The notes: generated by a model from the letters alone, not told the origin. 64,000 nucleotides of DNA from Acidobacteriaceae bacterium (GCA_025462885.1 JAOAPN010000013.1:496001-560000), one strand, 5' to 3'. Counted from the stretch's first letter, positions 16,075 to 25,544 are shown. A program made the numbers and translations.

Positions 16075-19000
16075 ATGAAGTATTTCTTCGTGTTTCTTAT
16101 GCTAAGCCTGCATGTATCACCTGCCGGCGCTTTGGATCCTTCGCGAACCATCAAACAGTTCGATCACGCCTCCTGGACCGCGCGCCAAGGTTTGCCGGGT
16201 GGAATCGCCGCACTCGCACAAACTACGGATGGCTATCTTTGGTTAGCAACGGCGAACGGGCTCGTCCGCTTCGACGGCGTCACATTTGAGCGTTTTCAGC
16301 CATCTTCGGGTCCTTCGTTCCCGCAAAAGGATGTTACTGCACTGTTAGCCACAAGCGATGGCGGATTGTGGGTCGGCTATAGGCTCGGTGGCATAAGCTT
16401 CCTGAGAAACGGTGTGCTGACGAATTACAAGTTTCCCGAAGGAACCGTTTGGGATCTCAAATATGCCCCCGACGGAGTTCTGTGGATGTCGGGGGGATTT
16501 CGAGGTTGTCTAGCGCGATTTGAGCATGGCAGTTGGAGGAGTGTCGGTCTGGAGTTGGGCTATACCGAGCCGTTCGCCTTTACGCTCCTCTTTGATCGAT
16601 TGGGAAACTTGTGGGTTGGAGGCATCCGCACCGTCTGGGTACTCGAAAAAGGTGCCGCTCGAATTGTGGGAACCGGAGTCACGACTAACGACGCGACTCA
16701 TCTGACCGAAGCTTCAGATGGATCACTCTGGTGGGCTGATGAAAGCGGTGTCCTTCCACTGTTGAAGCACCTTGCTCCGGTGGCGAAACGAGACGAGCAC
16801 CTCGTCCTTGGCGCACCACCCAGAGGCCTGCTAGTAGATCGGGACGGGGCGCTATGGTACTTCGCTCACGAAGAAGTCCTTCGCGTTCCGTCACCAACAG
16901 CGACATGGAAGTTGCCTCCGTCTCAAAGAGAGTCAACCATCCAACACTTCATTGCCACAGATGGACTCTCCCGGGGCGATGTCGTTGCTTCTCTAGAAGA
17001 CCGGGAAGGCAGTATTTGGATTGCTACGGCAGTCAGCCTCGATCGTTTTCGGATGACGACCTTTTCCCCAGCGCTTCTCGGTAAAGCTGCTGCCTCTGGG
17101 TTTTCGATGAGCGCAGAACCAAAGGGCGGGATGCTTATCAGCACGGGCAGTCCAGACCTGCTCCTTCTCCATAACGGACGCGTAAGTGTAGTTCCCGGTC
17201 CGCCGAACGCGACATTCGACTCACTTTACGAGGCCCCCGATGGAATCATCTGGGCTGGGGGTAAAGGGCAGCTCGCATATTTTCAAGAGAGCCATTACAC
17301 AACCGTGTCTCTCCCACCCTCTTTCACGGGAAACCGTCGGAACACGCAGGCAATGACCCTGGGTCCTGATGGGTCATTGTGGCTGTCGACGATAGGCCGT
17401 GGCCTTTTCAAACTGAAGAATCGCCAGTGGACCGAGATCCCACAGCTTGACGATTACCCGGTGACGGCAGTTTGCTTATACACCGATTCGCAGGGACAAG
17501 TCTGGGCAGGCTACACGGGTGGCAAGGTCGCCGTTTACGCGGCAAACACAGTCAAGACGTATTCGACAACAGATGGTCTTAGCATCGGCAACGTCATGAC
17601 CATCTACGGCAAAGACTCCAACATCTGGCTGGCGGGGCAACACGGTATAAATCTGTTTCGTAACGGACACTTCCTTCCTGTCCGTTTCGAGGGCGGCATC
17701 GAGGTAGAGGGGATTACTGGAGTTGTCGAAGGAGGAGACGGCAGCCTCTGGTTGAATAGCATGTCAGGAATCGTGAAAATCTCACAAAAGGAGCTACTCT
17801 CGTTTCTCGCGTTTCCCGACCATCCTGTCGAATTTACAAACTATGACTACTTGGACGGAGTGGATGGAAATGCGAAGCAACTCCGACCCGTCCCGTCTGC
17901 TTGCCTGGGTACGGACGGACGTTTGTGGTTTGCACTAGAAGGAAATGTGGTCTCGGTAGATCCGCTACATGCTTATTCGGATACACTGGCGCCTCCCGTG
18001 TCAATTGTTCGCACGATATCAGGTTCGCAGCGCCGGCAAGGTGGAGATTTTGTAAGTCTCGCAAAAACATCTAGAGACATAGAAATTGACTACACTGCGA
18101 CAAGTCTGGCAGTACCCGAACGAGTTAAGTTTAAGTACAACTTGGATAATGGAACCTTTCAGGATGTGGGAAGGGCGCGGCAGGCTTTCTTGACGGGCCT
18201 GGCTCCTGGGCGACATACCTTTCACGTGATCGCTTCAAACGGTTACGGAGTATGGAATCTGACCGGTGCCTCGATTGTCATCTTCAGACCACCAGTGTTC
18301 TCGGAGACGGCCTGGTTCAAGTTCCTTTGGCTCCTATTAGCCACTTTCATCCTGGGTGCTCTGTTTCTGATTCGCATGCGCCAAATGCTACTCAAGGCAC
18401 AGTTGCGCATGTCAGAACGGCTGCTTGAGAGAGAACGCATTGCCCGCGATCTACATGACACTCTACTGCAAGGATTTCAGGGAGTTCTGCTGCGTTTCCA
18501 GACCATTGCCAAGCGTGCGAAGGGGGACGACATCACGCAACGTGAGTTGGAGGACACTATCGTGCGAGCTGACGGGGTACTGGTGGAGGCTCGCGACAAG
18601 GTTTGGCAGCTAAGATCGGCGTCGCGACCGTACGATGATCTCGCTAGCTCTCTAAATGCAACAGCCGGCGACTTAAGAAAACATTGGGGCGCAACATTTT
18701 CTCTCCAAGTGACCGGAGCACCGCGGCCGCTAGCTTCTGGAGCATTCGATGAGATATACGCCATTGCCCAGGAGGCACTTATGAATGCCTTTCGGCATGC
18801 CGGTGCACGGGCTATCGAGGTAGAACTCCAATTTAACCAAACAGAGTTCCGCGTACGCGTATGCGATGATGGTCATGGGCTCCCCGACCAAGCTAAGAAA
18901 CGTCATGACCAAACCAAACACTGGGGTCTTCTTGGCATGCAAGAGCGTGCCAAGAAGTTGGGTGGCCGTCTCACTTGGTCGGATCGACAAACAGGGGGCA

Positions 19001-19083
19001 CAGAGATGCAATTGACTGTTCCGGCAGGCGTAAGCTATCGCGCAATTTCATCACGCTGGAAGAACTTTATTGGGGGAGAGTAG
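16075..19083 (+). CDS. Beta-propeller sensor histidine kinase (Reg_prop, Y_Y_Y, HisKA_3, HATPase)
   Basis: This 1002-residue membrane kinase has a signal peptide at residues 1-20 (FFVFLMLSLHVSPAGA). A periplasmic two-bladed propeller of repeated Reg_prop units follows (TTDGYLWLATANGLVRFDG, EDREGSIWIATAVSLDRF, LGPDGSLWLSTIGRGLFKL). Then come a Y_Y_Y immunoglobulin-like domain at about 640-735, one membrane helix at about 746-765, and a HisKA_3 dimerisation helix with phospho-acceptor His794 in ARDLHDTLLQGFQGV. The HATPase domain has an N-box (EALMNAFRHAGA), DDGHGLPD and GLLGMQERA. Such kinases sense extracellular ligands, often glycans. No response regulator lies next to it, so it is an orphan; a large TonB receptor follows 198 bp downstream. 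Confidence 0.93.
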   Translation: MKYFFVFLMLSLHVSPAGALDPSRTIKQFDHASWTARQGLPGGIAALAQTTDGYLWLATANGLVRFDGVTFERFQPSSGPSFPQKDVTALLATSDGGLWVGYRLGGISFLRNGVLTNYKFPEGTVWDLKYAPDGVLWMSGGFRGCLARFEHGSWRSVGLELGYTEPFAFTLLFDRLGNLWVGGIRTVWVLEKGAARIVGTGVTTNDATHLTEASDGSLWWADESGVLPLLKHLAPVAKRDEHLVLGAPPRGLLVDRDGALWYFAHEEVLRVPSPTATWKLPPSQRESTIQHFIATDGLSRGDVVASLEDREGSIWIATAVSLDRFRMTTFSPALLGKAAASGFSMSAEPKGGMLISTGSPDLLLLHNGRVSVVPGPPNATFDSLYEAPDGIIWAGGKGQLAYFQESHYTTVSLPPSFTGNRRNTQAMTLGPDGSLWLSTIGRGLFKLKNRQWTEIPQLDDYPVTAVCLYTDSQGQVWAGYTGGKVAVYAANTVKTYSTTDGLSIGNVMTIYGKDSNIWLAGQHGINLFRNGHFLPVRFEGGIEVEGITGVVEGGDGSLWLNSMSGIVKISQKELLSFLAFPDHPVEFTNYDYLDGVDGNAKQLRPVPSACLGTDGRLWFALEGNVVSVDPLHAYSDTLAPPVSIVRTISGSQRRQGGDFVSLAKTSRDIEIDYTATSLAVPERVKFKYNLDNGTFQDVGRARQAFLTGLAPGRHTFHVIASNGYGVWNLTGASIVIFRPPVFSETAWFKFLWLLLATFILGALFLIRMRQMLLKAQLRMSERLLERERIARDLHDTLLQGFQGVLLRFQTIAKRAKGDDITQRELEDTIVRADGVLVEARDKVWQLRSASRPYDDLASSLNATAGDLRKHWGATFSLQVTGAPRPLASGAFDEIYAIAQEALMNAFRHAGARAIEVELQFNQTEFRVRVCDDGHGLPDQAKKRHDQTKHWGLLGMQERAKKLGGRLTWSDRQTGGTEMQLTVPAGVSYRAISSRWKNFIGGE

Positions 19084-19281
19084 GTGTGACTCAGAAACCG
19101 ACACTATGCGTCTGTAGCGGAGCAATAATCTCGGGCTGAATGCGTCCAGCCTCCTTCGGTGACCTACCAGATCGCATGTCGATTAGGCTCCGCCTCTTCG
19201 CATTAGCGACTGTTGAATCCAGTGCCCGAAGGGTACTGAAGCCGGACTCAATGCATAAAAAGTAATGGAGCGATAACGACG

Positions 19282-22200
19282 ATGGCCTCAATGCCTAAGC
19301 GACGCGCTGAGATGGTGTACGGAAAGCATCTCTTTGTCGCCTGCTTGGGCGTTGCACTCGTTCTTGCATGCTTGCCGCAAGCTTTCGCGCAAACTAATTA
19401 CGGTGGAATTGTTGGTACTGTAACCGATGCTACAGGCGCATATATCGTCGGTGCTAAAGTATCCGTCACGAGCGATGCAACAAACGCGAATCGGACAAGC
19501 ACATCTGGAAGCGGGGGAACTTATACCGTATTGAACCTGAACCCCGGTTCGTACGCTGTTCGGGTTGTGAGCGCCGGTTTTAAGGAGTACAGGCGAACTC
19601 AGGTTGAAGTAACCATCGGCGGTACGACACGAGTGGATGCGGGCCTCTCAATCGGAAGTGTATTCGACACGGTGGTTGTTGATGGTGCCGCAACTGCCAA
19701 TCTTCAGACGGACACTTCATCGCTCGGGGGAGTTGTAGAGGGACGGCAGGTTCTTGAATCACCCTTGAATGGACGCAACGTTAATAACTTGTTGAATTTC
19801 ATTCCGGGGGTTGTACCTGGTGGAGGCACTTCAGGGAGCACAATCGCAAACGGTGGCAGCGGAAATTTCCAGGTTGGCTCTCAGACACAGGCTATCGCCT
19901 ATGGCAACTATCAAATAGGTGGTGGCTTTAGCGGTCAAAGCCTGTTTTTTATTGATGGCGTGCTCTCGAACGTTCCTGAAAATAACGTGAATTCCCTCGT
20001 CCCGACCCAGGATTCGGTGCAGGAATTCAGAGTCTTGACGAATAATCCTGATGTAGAATTTGGCGGTTTCGGCGGAGGCGTAGTTCAGATCTCAACCAAG
20101 AGTGGCAGCAACCAGTACCACGGTTCTGGCTATGAATACTTCCGCAATACCGTACTTGATGCGAACGACTACTTCAGCAATCATCAGGGGTTGCCACGGC
20201 CACCATTGCACCAAAACCAATTCGGTGGCAACCTCGGTGGCCCGCTCATCACGAATAGGCTATTTGGCTTTTTCTCGTTCGAGCGTGAGACGCTTTCATC
20301 CGGGGGCATTTCGACTTATACAGTTCCAACTGCAGCCGAACTAAGTGGGGATTTTTCTGAGCTTGGAACTAATATCTATAGTCCCGCGACCGGGTTGCAA
20401 TACACATGCAATGGCAGGCTGAACGTGCTCTGCAACCCGGACCCGACCGCGGTGAAAATACTAAAACTAGAGTCTCCCCTGCCAAACCGTCCGGGGTTGA
20501 TAAACAACTATGTAGCCACCGCTCCGATTGTGGGTGCACAGAATCAATTCAATGCAAGGGTCGACTACAACCCTGGACAGTCCGATCAACTGTTTGCGCG
20601 CTATACCTTTTGGAATCCGCACAATGGCGCCAGTGATCCCTTGGGAACAAGAACAGGTTCTGGGCCCACCGGAAACACCACAACCGAGGCGGTAGTTGGT
20701 GAGAATCATATCTTCAACAAATCAACCATCGCAGACCTTCGCGTCTCTTATCTCCAAAATTACAATTTCCAGGTGCCTCTCTCGGAGGGCTTTAACCTGG
20801 GAGACATTAATGCCAACTATGGAGCGATTCAAGCACAGCAGATCAATGACAATTCCAGCGGTTTGCTTCCCAGCCTTGATATCCAGAACTATGGTGTCGG
20901 TGCGCAACTCTCCCAATTTTATTGGTTGAACACCATTTACGCTCTCAGCGGCAGCCTGACGAAGGTAGTGCACCGTCACACAATTAAGGCCGGCGGGAAT
21001 TTCCGCGGGATTCGGTGGACGGCCTTTGGCGTAGATGGTGGGGTCGGATTGAATGCACTCTCCACATTTACGGCCAACGCCACCGACCCAAGCTCTGGAA
21101 ATGCGCTCGCTGCGTTTCTTGCGGGCGTTCCTTCGTTCGTATATGTCGGAGAGGTAAATACGTCGCGAGCATTCCTTCACTCTTATGGCTTCTATGCCAA
21201 TGACACATATCAAATGACCAGTAGGTTGACGCTCAACCTCGGTATTCGTTGGGATGAGCCGGGTTCCTACTCTGAGGTCAACAACAACAATACCGTGCTT
21301 CTGCCTCAGCTATCCACGGACTTAGGTTCTGTTATCAATCCCATAACCGGAGTGACGCAGCCCGTCGTCGGTGGGCTCGCATTTGTCGCGTCGTCCCAGT
21401 ATCCGTCGAGGCGCGAGGAACAACTACACTCGAGGTTGTTCGCACCGCGAATTGGATTTGCTTATCGGTTGGACAAGAGCACCGTAGCTCGAGGGGGGTA
21501 TGGCATTGCATATCTCCCCTCTGAGATAACCGCGGATGGTCCGCGCGGAAGTGCGATTAATTCGTTTTTCACCGTCCTCACGAATACCCCTGGGGCTACC
21601 TATGCTGGAGAACCGACAGTTGCGAACCCATTTCCAAACGGGATCAACGCTCCTCTTGGTCGCAATCCGATCGGTTTGACTCAACTTCTCGGACAAGGGA
21701 TTACATCACCCATTCCGTCGCAGCCCTATGGCTACGTCCAGCAGTTCAATTTCGGTGTCGAGCACCTGCTTGACACGCGGACCAGCGTCTCAATCTCTTA
21801 TGCCGGCGCGAAGGGCACGCACCTTGTCATGTCACAGGGTTTTCAAAGTTCAGGTCTAAACCTCAATCAACTCCCTGATCAGTACGATTCCATTGGGGGC
21901 GATCCAATTGCGCAAACTGGTCTTTTCAAGAATCTCGCGAACCCTTTTGCGGGGAAGTTTGTTTCTGGCGGCCAATTGAACCAGGCCACAATCCCGGAGG
22001 GGTATCTCTTGAAGCCGTTCCCTCAGTACACAACCGTGGAACAAACCATTCCACGATATGGCGCTTCGACATATGAGGCGCTTCAAGCCTCTCTCACGCG
22101 ACGTTTAGGCCATGGTGGCATGGTGCAAGTCGCTTACACCTGGGCGAAGCTGCTGAGCAACACTGACAACACCAGCAGTTTTCAGGACGGACAAGGCGGA

Positions 22201-22851
22201 CAGGGCGTCGTGCAGGACAATTACAACCTTAGAGCTGAGAAGTCGGTCTCCCTTCAGGATCTCACGAATAATCTTGTGATCAACTACGCCGTGGATCTTC
22301 CTTTTGGACGCGATCGCCCTTTTCTCAACAGCGGAAGTCCATTCCTAAACGCCATGGTGGCGGGCTGGCAGGTTAACGGAATCACCACAATTCACAGTGG
22401 ACTGCCGGTTGCGTTTTCTACGAACGGAAACGATCTGAGCAATTACTTTGGGTCGGGACCCATCCGACCGCACGTTCTATCTGGATGTGTCAGAACCTCC
22501 AGCGGAACTGCTCAGAGTCGGTCTGGCGCTTGGTTCAATACCCGGGACAACGCGATCACAGGGGGCAAAGGCTGTTTCTACAACCCAGGACCATTCGAGT
22601 TTGGTAACGAGGCGCGGGTGGATTCAATCGTAAGATCAGCGGCTGCACGAAACTTTGACTTGGCCGTGAACAGATCATTTCCTTTAGTCGGCGACGTCAC
22701 TGGCAAATTTAGCGTAGAAGTGTTTAACTTGTTCAATCGAGCTCAATTCGGTCCGCCGAATAGCGATTTGGATGATCCGGCATTTGGAACCGTGACTAAG
22801 CAGGCAAACCTTGCACGCACTCTTCAGTTTGCTCTGCGCGTATCTTTCTAG
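19282..22851 (+). CDS. TonB-dependent receptor, Oar-like, with carboxypeptidase-regulatory domain
   Basis: This 1189-residue outer-membrane protein has a signal peptide ending at AFAQ (about residue 37). An N-terminal carboxypeptidase-regulatory-like beta-sandwich covers residues about 41-115 (GIVGTVTDATGAYIVGAKVSV, LNPGSYAVRVVSAGFKEY). The plug follows (VVVDGAATANLQTD, LNGRNVNNLLNFIPGV) and then a long 22-strand-type barrel ending in the aromatic terminal strand LQFALRVSF. The layout is typical of the Oar-like receptors expanded in Acidobacteriota, whose substrates are mostly unknown but probably large oligomers. No dedicated TonB/ExbBD is nearby. It follows the propeller sensor kinase in the same direction, which could regulate it. 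An internal ATG at 19312 is an alternative start. Confidence 0.92.
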   Translation: MASMPKRRAEMVYGKHLFVACLGVALVLACLPQAFAQTNYGGIVGTVTDATGAYIVGAKVSVTSDATNANRTSTSGSGGTYTVLNLNPGSYAVRVVSAGFKEYRRTQVEVTIGGTTRVDAGLSIGSVFDTVVVDGAATANLQTDTSSLGGVVEGRQVLESPLNGRNVNNLLNFIPGVVPGGGTSGSTIANGGSGNFQVGSQTQAIAYGNYQIGGGFSGQSLFFIDGVLSNVPENNVNSLVPTQDSVQEFRVLTNNPDVEFGGFGGGVVQISTKSGSNQYHGSGYEYFRNTVLDANDYFSNHQGLPRPPLHQNQFGGNLGGPLITNRLFGFFSFERETLSSGGISTYTVPTAAELSGDFSELGTNIYSPATGLQYTCNGRLNVLCNPDPTAVKILKLESPLPNRPGLINNYVATAPIVGAQNQFNARVDYNPGQSDQLFARYTFWNPHNGASDPLGTRTGSGPTGNTTTEAVVGENHIFNKSTIADLRVSYLQNYNFQVPLSEGFNLGDINANYGAIQAQQINDNSSGLLPSLDIQNYGVGAQLSQFYWLNTIYALSGSLTKVVHRHTIKAGGNFRGIRWTAFGVDGGVGLNALSTFTANATDPSSGNALAAFLAGVPSFVYVGEVNTSRAFLHSYGFYANDTYQMTSRLTLNLGIRWDEPGSYSEVNNNNTVLLPQLSTDLGSVINPITGVTQPVVGGLAFVASSQYPSRREEQLHSRLFAPRIGFAYRLDKSTVARGGYGIAYLPSEITADGPRGSAINSFFTVLTNTPGATYAGEPTVANPFPNGINAPLGRNPIGLTQLLGQGITSPIPSQPYGYVQQFNFGVEHLLDTRTSVSISYAGAKGTHLVMSQGFQSSGLNLNQLPDQYDSIGGDPIAQTGLFKNLANPFAGKFVSGGQLNQATIPEGYLLKPFPQYTTVEQTIPRYGASTYEALQASLTRRLGHGGMVQVAYTWAKLLSNTDNTSSFQDGQGGQGVVQDNYNLRAEKSVSLQDLTNNLVINYAVDLPFGRDRPFLNSGSPFLNAMVAGWQVNGITTIHSGLPVAFSTNGNDLSNYFGSGPIRPHVLSGCVRTSSGTAQSRSGAWFNTRDNAITGGKGCFYNPGPFEFGNEARVDSIVRSAAARNFDLAVNRSFPLVGDVTGKFSVEVFNLFNRAQFGPPNSDLDDPAFGTVTKQANLARTLQFALRVSF

Positions 22852-23183
22852 GACAGTTGCAAAGTGTTTCCTGAAATTACAAGTCCACGTTTGATGTCGT
22901 GGGAACACGTTGCATTGGAAGGCCATTCTGTGTTGCCGCATTCGGGAGTTTCACTGGCGGCGACGTCGTTGTTGCTTATGGGCAAGTAAGGCTATCGGTC
23001 TCATTCTGGATTAAAACGCACACTTGCGTGTTGTCTAATAAAGTTCGGAAGCCTGCGCAGTCAGCCAACTCGCCAATTCCTGCACAAGCCCCTGCCGAAC
23101 GGAGACGATTTTGCTCTCAGCCTGCGCCCTTCGGGTCCTACCTTCGCAAACATATGAATTTGCCTGTAGCACTGATCAACTCG
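22852..23183. other. Intergenic region between convergent TonB receptor and integrase genes
   Basis: About 330 bases with no supported gene. No hairpin with a T-run and no tRNA were seen. This is where one border of an integrated element could lie, but no second copy of the tRNA-Phe 3' sequence was found here by eye. Confidence 0.5.
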
Positions 23184-24419
23184 TCATGCTGATTTCTTGT
23201 CGTCACCCGAATCCTGCCGTCTCGCATGTTTTTTCGAGGATGAAGCTCTCTTCTTCTGAAGCGGTTGAGTTGGCTTCTTCCAAGCCAGCTTGACGGAAGC
23301 TGCAAGCTGTTCCTGCCGAGCTTTGCAGAACGGGGCGTAGTGGCGTTCCGTGATCTTCACGCTGGAGTGCCCCAACAGCAAAGACACTTGATCGAGAGGC
23401 ACACCAGCCAGCAGTAGCTCCACCGCGAAAGTATCGCGGAACATGTGGGGATGGCACCGTTTCGGAGTCTCATCAGGTTTCTGGATCTTCGCCAATTTGA
23501 AGAGCTTCCAGTACGACCGCTGGAACGCCTTCGCCGCGCTGCGCGGATCGCCATTGCCCGACCAGAAGAAATACCTGGGTTGAGAGTTAGGCAGGGTTCG
23601 CAGCGCCTCTCCGACCTCGTTAGGGATGACGACGTAAACGGGCACGCCGGTCTTGGCGCGATACAGGAAGATCTGATCGTCGTCGTTCTCGTTCGTCGAT
23701 AGCCGCTCTCGTTCGAGCGAGGTGGCGTCGAGGATGGAGAGTCCCGACCAGCGCATCAGCAGTGACAGGGTGCGGAGGCGTTGACCACGATGCTGATTGT
23801 CATTACCACCGCCATACTCGTACTTGTCCGTTGCTGCGATGATCTGCTCGAACTCTTTGGGCAAGAAGTAATCGGTCGGCACGACATCGGGCGTCTTCGG
23901 CTTTTTCAGCGCGTCCATCGGATTCTTGCGAAGCATGTCATTGGCCACGCAGAAGGCGAAGAAGGAGTGCATCCGCTCGTGCTTGCGATGCGTGGTAGCC
24001 TCGCCGTTATTCCAGGTGGACCGGAACTCGGTCAGGTCGATAGGAAGAACCTGGTCAAGGTGAACGAACTTCCGCGCCTCGCAGAAGGGAAGGAACTGGC
24101 GTTTCAGAAGCGTGCGCGATTTCTTGCGCGACGATAGCTCCAGGCCGCGCGCCTCCTCATCCTCCAGACACATGCGAATCGCATCTTTGACAGTCGCACG
24201 ACGTGGCTGCACCTGATCGACGCGGGTAGGATCAGCCTCGGCTTCCTTCTTCCGAGCATTTCTCTCCGCCTGTTCCCAGCTTCGTGAGCCTGCGGACTCG
24301 CGGATCGGTTCGCCGTTGGGCAAAACACCACGGAGCCACTTAGGACAACGGCAGCGCCTCCACTGTGTGTTGTCGGCGTGATCACAATCGGCGGAATGAC
24401 GGGTGTAGATGTGGAGCAT
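23184..24419 (-). CDS. Tyrosine-type site-specific recombinase (integrase)
   Basis: A 411-residue phage/ICE-type integrase. The Cys/His-rich N-terminus (HSADC, then RCRCPKW) resembles a small zinc-binding or AT-rich-DNA-binding unit. A SAM-like core-binding domain follows at about 80-180. The catalytic domain contains the Arg in LMRWSGLSILDATSL, a Lys in YRAKTGVPVYV, HPHMFRDTFAVELL (His-x-x-Arg), LLGHSSVKITERHY with the second His, and the nucleophilic Tyr. All catalytic residues are present. GGAGGT lies eight bases before the ATG at 24419, so that start is preferred to 24434. The gene begins about 100 bp downstream of a decayed tRNA-Phe, the usual arrangement at an attachment site. The basic C-terminal tail is long. 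Confidence 0.93.
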   Translation of the reverse strand: MLHIYTRHSADCDHADNTQWRRCRCPKWLRGVLPNGEPIRESAGSRSWEQAERNARKKEAEADPTRVDQVQPRRATVKDAIRMCLEDEEARGLELSSRKKSRTLLKRQFLPFCEARKFVHLDQVLPIDLTEFRSTWNNGEATTHRKHERMHSFFAFCVANDMLRKNPMDALKKPKTPDVVPTDYFLPKEFEQIIAATDKYEYGGGNDNQHRGQRLRTLSLLMRWSGLSILDATSLERERLSTNENDDDQIFLYRAKTGVPVYVVIPNEVGEALRTLPNSQPRYFFWSGNGDPRSAAKAFQRSYWKLFKLAKIQKPDETPKRCHPHMFRDTFAVELLLAGVPLDQVSLLLGHSSVKITERHYAPFCKARQEQLAASVKLAWKKPTQPLQKKRASSSKKHARRQDSGDDKKSA

Positions 24420-24454
24420 GGGAGCTACCTCCATATAAAGAGGTTAACTCTGGT

Positions 24455-24490
24455 GGCGGTACAAAGTTGGTACAGTTCGTCTGTACCGCC
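24455..24490. promoter_or_regulatory. Three GGTACA boxes upstream of the integrase
   Basis: GGTACA occurs at 24458-24463 and 24469-24474 (11 bp apart), and inverted as TGTACC at 24482-24487. The last two form a GGTACAG/CTGTACC hairpin with a TTCGT loop. The outer arms GGCGGTAC (24455-24462) and GTACCGCC (24483-24490) form an alternative 8-bp pairing. The block lies between the integrase start and the tRNA remnant. It may be the integrase promoter's operator or integrase/excisionase arm sites. Confidence 0.5.
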
Positions 24491-24498
24491 TGTAAGTG

Positions 24499-24520
24499 TT
24501 TTATTTTGCAAGAAATAAAA
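24499..24520. repeat. AT-rich inverted repeat abutting the tRNA 3' end
   Basis: TTTTATTT (24499-24506) and AAATAAAA (24513-24520) are perfect 8-bp arms around TGCAAG. They end exactly where the tRNA CCA end begins on the minus strand. On that strand the element follows the tRNA directly. It could serve as an AT-type terminator or as part of the recombination core. Confidence 0.5.
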
Positions 24521-24586
24521 TGGTGGCCAGAGACGGGATCGAACCGCCGACGCCGGCCTTTTCAGGGCTGCCTGCCAGTTGCTCTA
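24521..24586 (-). pseudogene. Decayed tRNA-Phe (anticodon GAA), putative attachment site
   Basis: On the minus strand the 3' half of a tRNA-Phe is well preserved: anticodon loop CTGAAAA, variable loop, T arm GGCGG-TTCGATC-CCGTC, acceptor strand TCTGGCC and an encoded ACCA. A box-A-like segment, TAGAGCAACTGGCAG, is recognisable, but the D stem does not pair. The anticodon stem has one mismatch, and the expected 5' acceptor strand GGCCAGA is missing. It is therefore not a working tRNA gene. A tyrosine recombinase gene reads away from its 3' end, the classic layout of a tRNA-targeted integrative element. Confidence 0.7.
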
Positions 24587-24684
24587 AATTGCCTGGAATC
24601 AGTGGATGATATTGAATGCTAAGAGCTTAGCGCAGTGTGCGGTTAGGATGGGTTCGGATGAAGTAAGCTGTTTTAGGCGCTACG

Positions 24685-24880
24685 ATGTACGTCTAATGTA
24701 CGTCGGATCTATTAAGCTCGCCTCTTCACGGAATAAATGAGCCGGTTCTTTTCGGTTTTCATGCCATGGAAGCGCGCTCCCAGCAAATATTTGACGGATA
24801 GGGACTTATCTGCCGGAAAATAGCCAGAAACCGGTCCAGTCGGCGGTATTTGCCACCAAAATGCTACCAAAACTACCAAG
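24685..24880. repeat. Short iterated repeats beside the attachment site
   Basis: Two sets are seen. ATGTACGTC occurs twice, at 24685-24693 and 24696-24704, an 11-bp period. CCACCAAAA (24853-24861), CTACCAAAA (24864-24872) and CTACCAA (24873-24879) form a triple at 9-11 bp spacing. Helical-turn spacing next to an integrase attachment site suggests arm-type or excisionase-binding sites; replication iterons are an alternative. Confidence 0.4.
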
Positions 24881-25158
24881 CGAAGGCTATGGGCTGACAT
24901 CCGTGGGGACCAGCCCATATTCATTCAGCCAAATGCCGAATCGAGGAGGCGAACGACTTGCCCGTCTTCGGACGTTCCGCAATGATCGCGGCTCGTTCGC
25001 GCTTTCGTAAGATCTCATAAAAGCGTCTGTCGGCGTTGACCTCAAGCGGTTGCTTTGAGTGCGCTGCGGCGTAAAGGAACGGGTGGCGACTCAGGAAACC
25101 ATGCAGTTTTCCCTGCCAGCCGGGTGTTTCTCCCCAAAGGCTGTGACCAAGGGGCTTC

Positions 25159-25284
25159 ATGGTGGATGTCATCCTGCTGGCCGCAACCCGTGGCAATCCT
25201 GCCACCATTCTCAAGGAGGCGGCGACGACTGAGGCCATCGCCAGCAAGGTACGGCAGGAGTTCGTCGTCAAGGAGAAAGCTTAA
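25159..25284 (+). CDS. Possible small protein or gene remnant
   Basis: A 41-residue frame starts at ATG 25159, five to six bases after an AAGGGG ribosome-binding-like site, and ends with TAA. The peptide has a plausible protein-like composition (VDVILLAATRGNPATILKEA, then EAIASKVRQEFVVKEKA). It could be the tail of a longer gene broken during element decay. No family is recognised. The rest of 24881-25544 holds only unconvincing open frames on both strands (the longest on the minus strand at 24921-25271), so this kilobase is best read as eroded mobile-element sequence. Confidence 0.3.
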   Translation: MVDVILLAATRGNPATILKEAATTEAIASKVRQEFVVKEKA

Positions 25285-25544
25285 GAAGGGACCCCAGCCA
25301 ACCAAGAACGTCGCAGAGAGAACGGCCTGAGCATTGCTATCTCTGTGAGGGCGACGAACCCGCCGCCCTTCTTCGTGCCGAAAACGGCGGAAGGGAAAAC
25401 ACATGCTGTTTTCCCCCTTGCACCCTCATTCGCTCGAAGATAGGACTCAAGGGCGAGTTGATCTTTCTGCTATGCCGGCCGCCGTCCGCCGACTGCGCAA
25501 AGGTATACATCGCACAGAGAAGGGCTCTCCAACTGTCAGAAGTC

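Noticed and set aside
24712..24924. 70-residue minus-strand ORF next to the tRNA remnant
   Set aside because: It contains the iterated ACCAA repeats and reads as low-quality protein; more likely attachment-site DNA.
24921..25271. 116-residue minus-strand ORF
   Set aside because: It overlaps other open frames on both strands, has no good start and no recognisable family; GC-rich DNA readily yields such frames.
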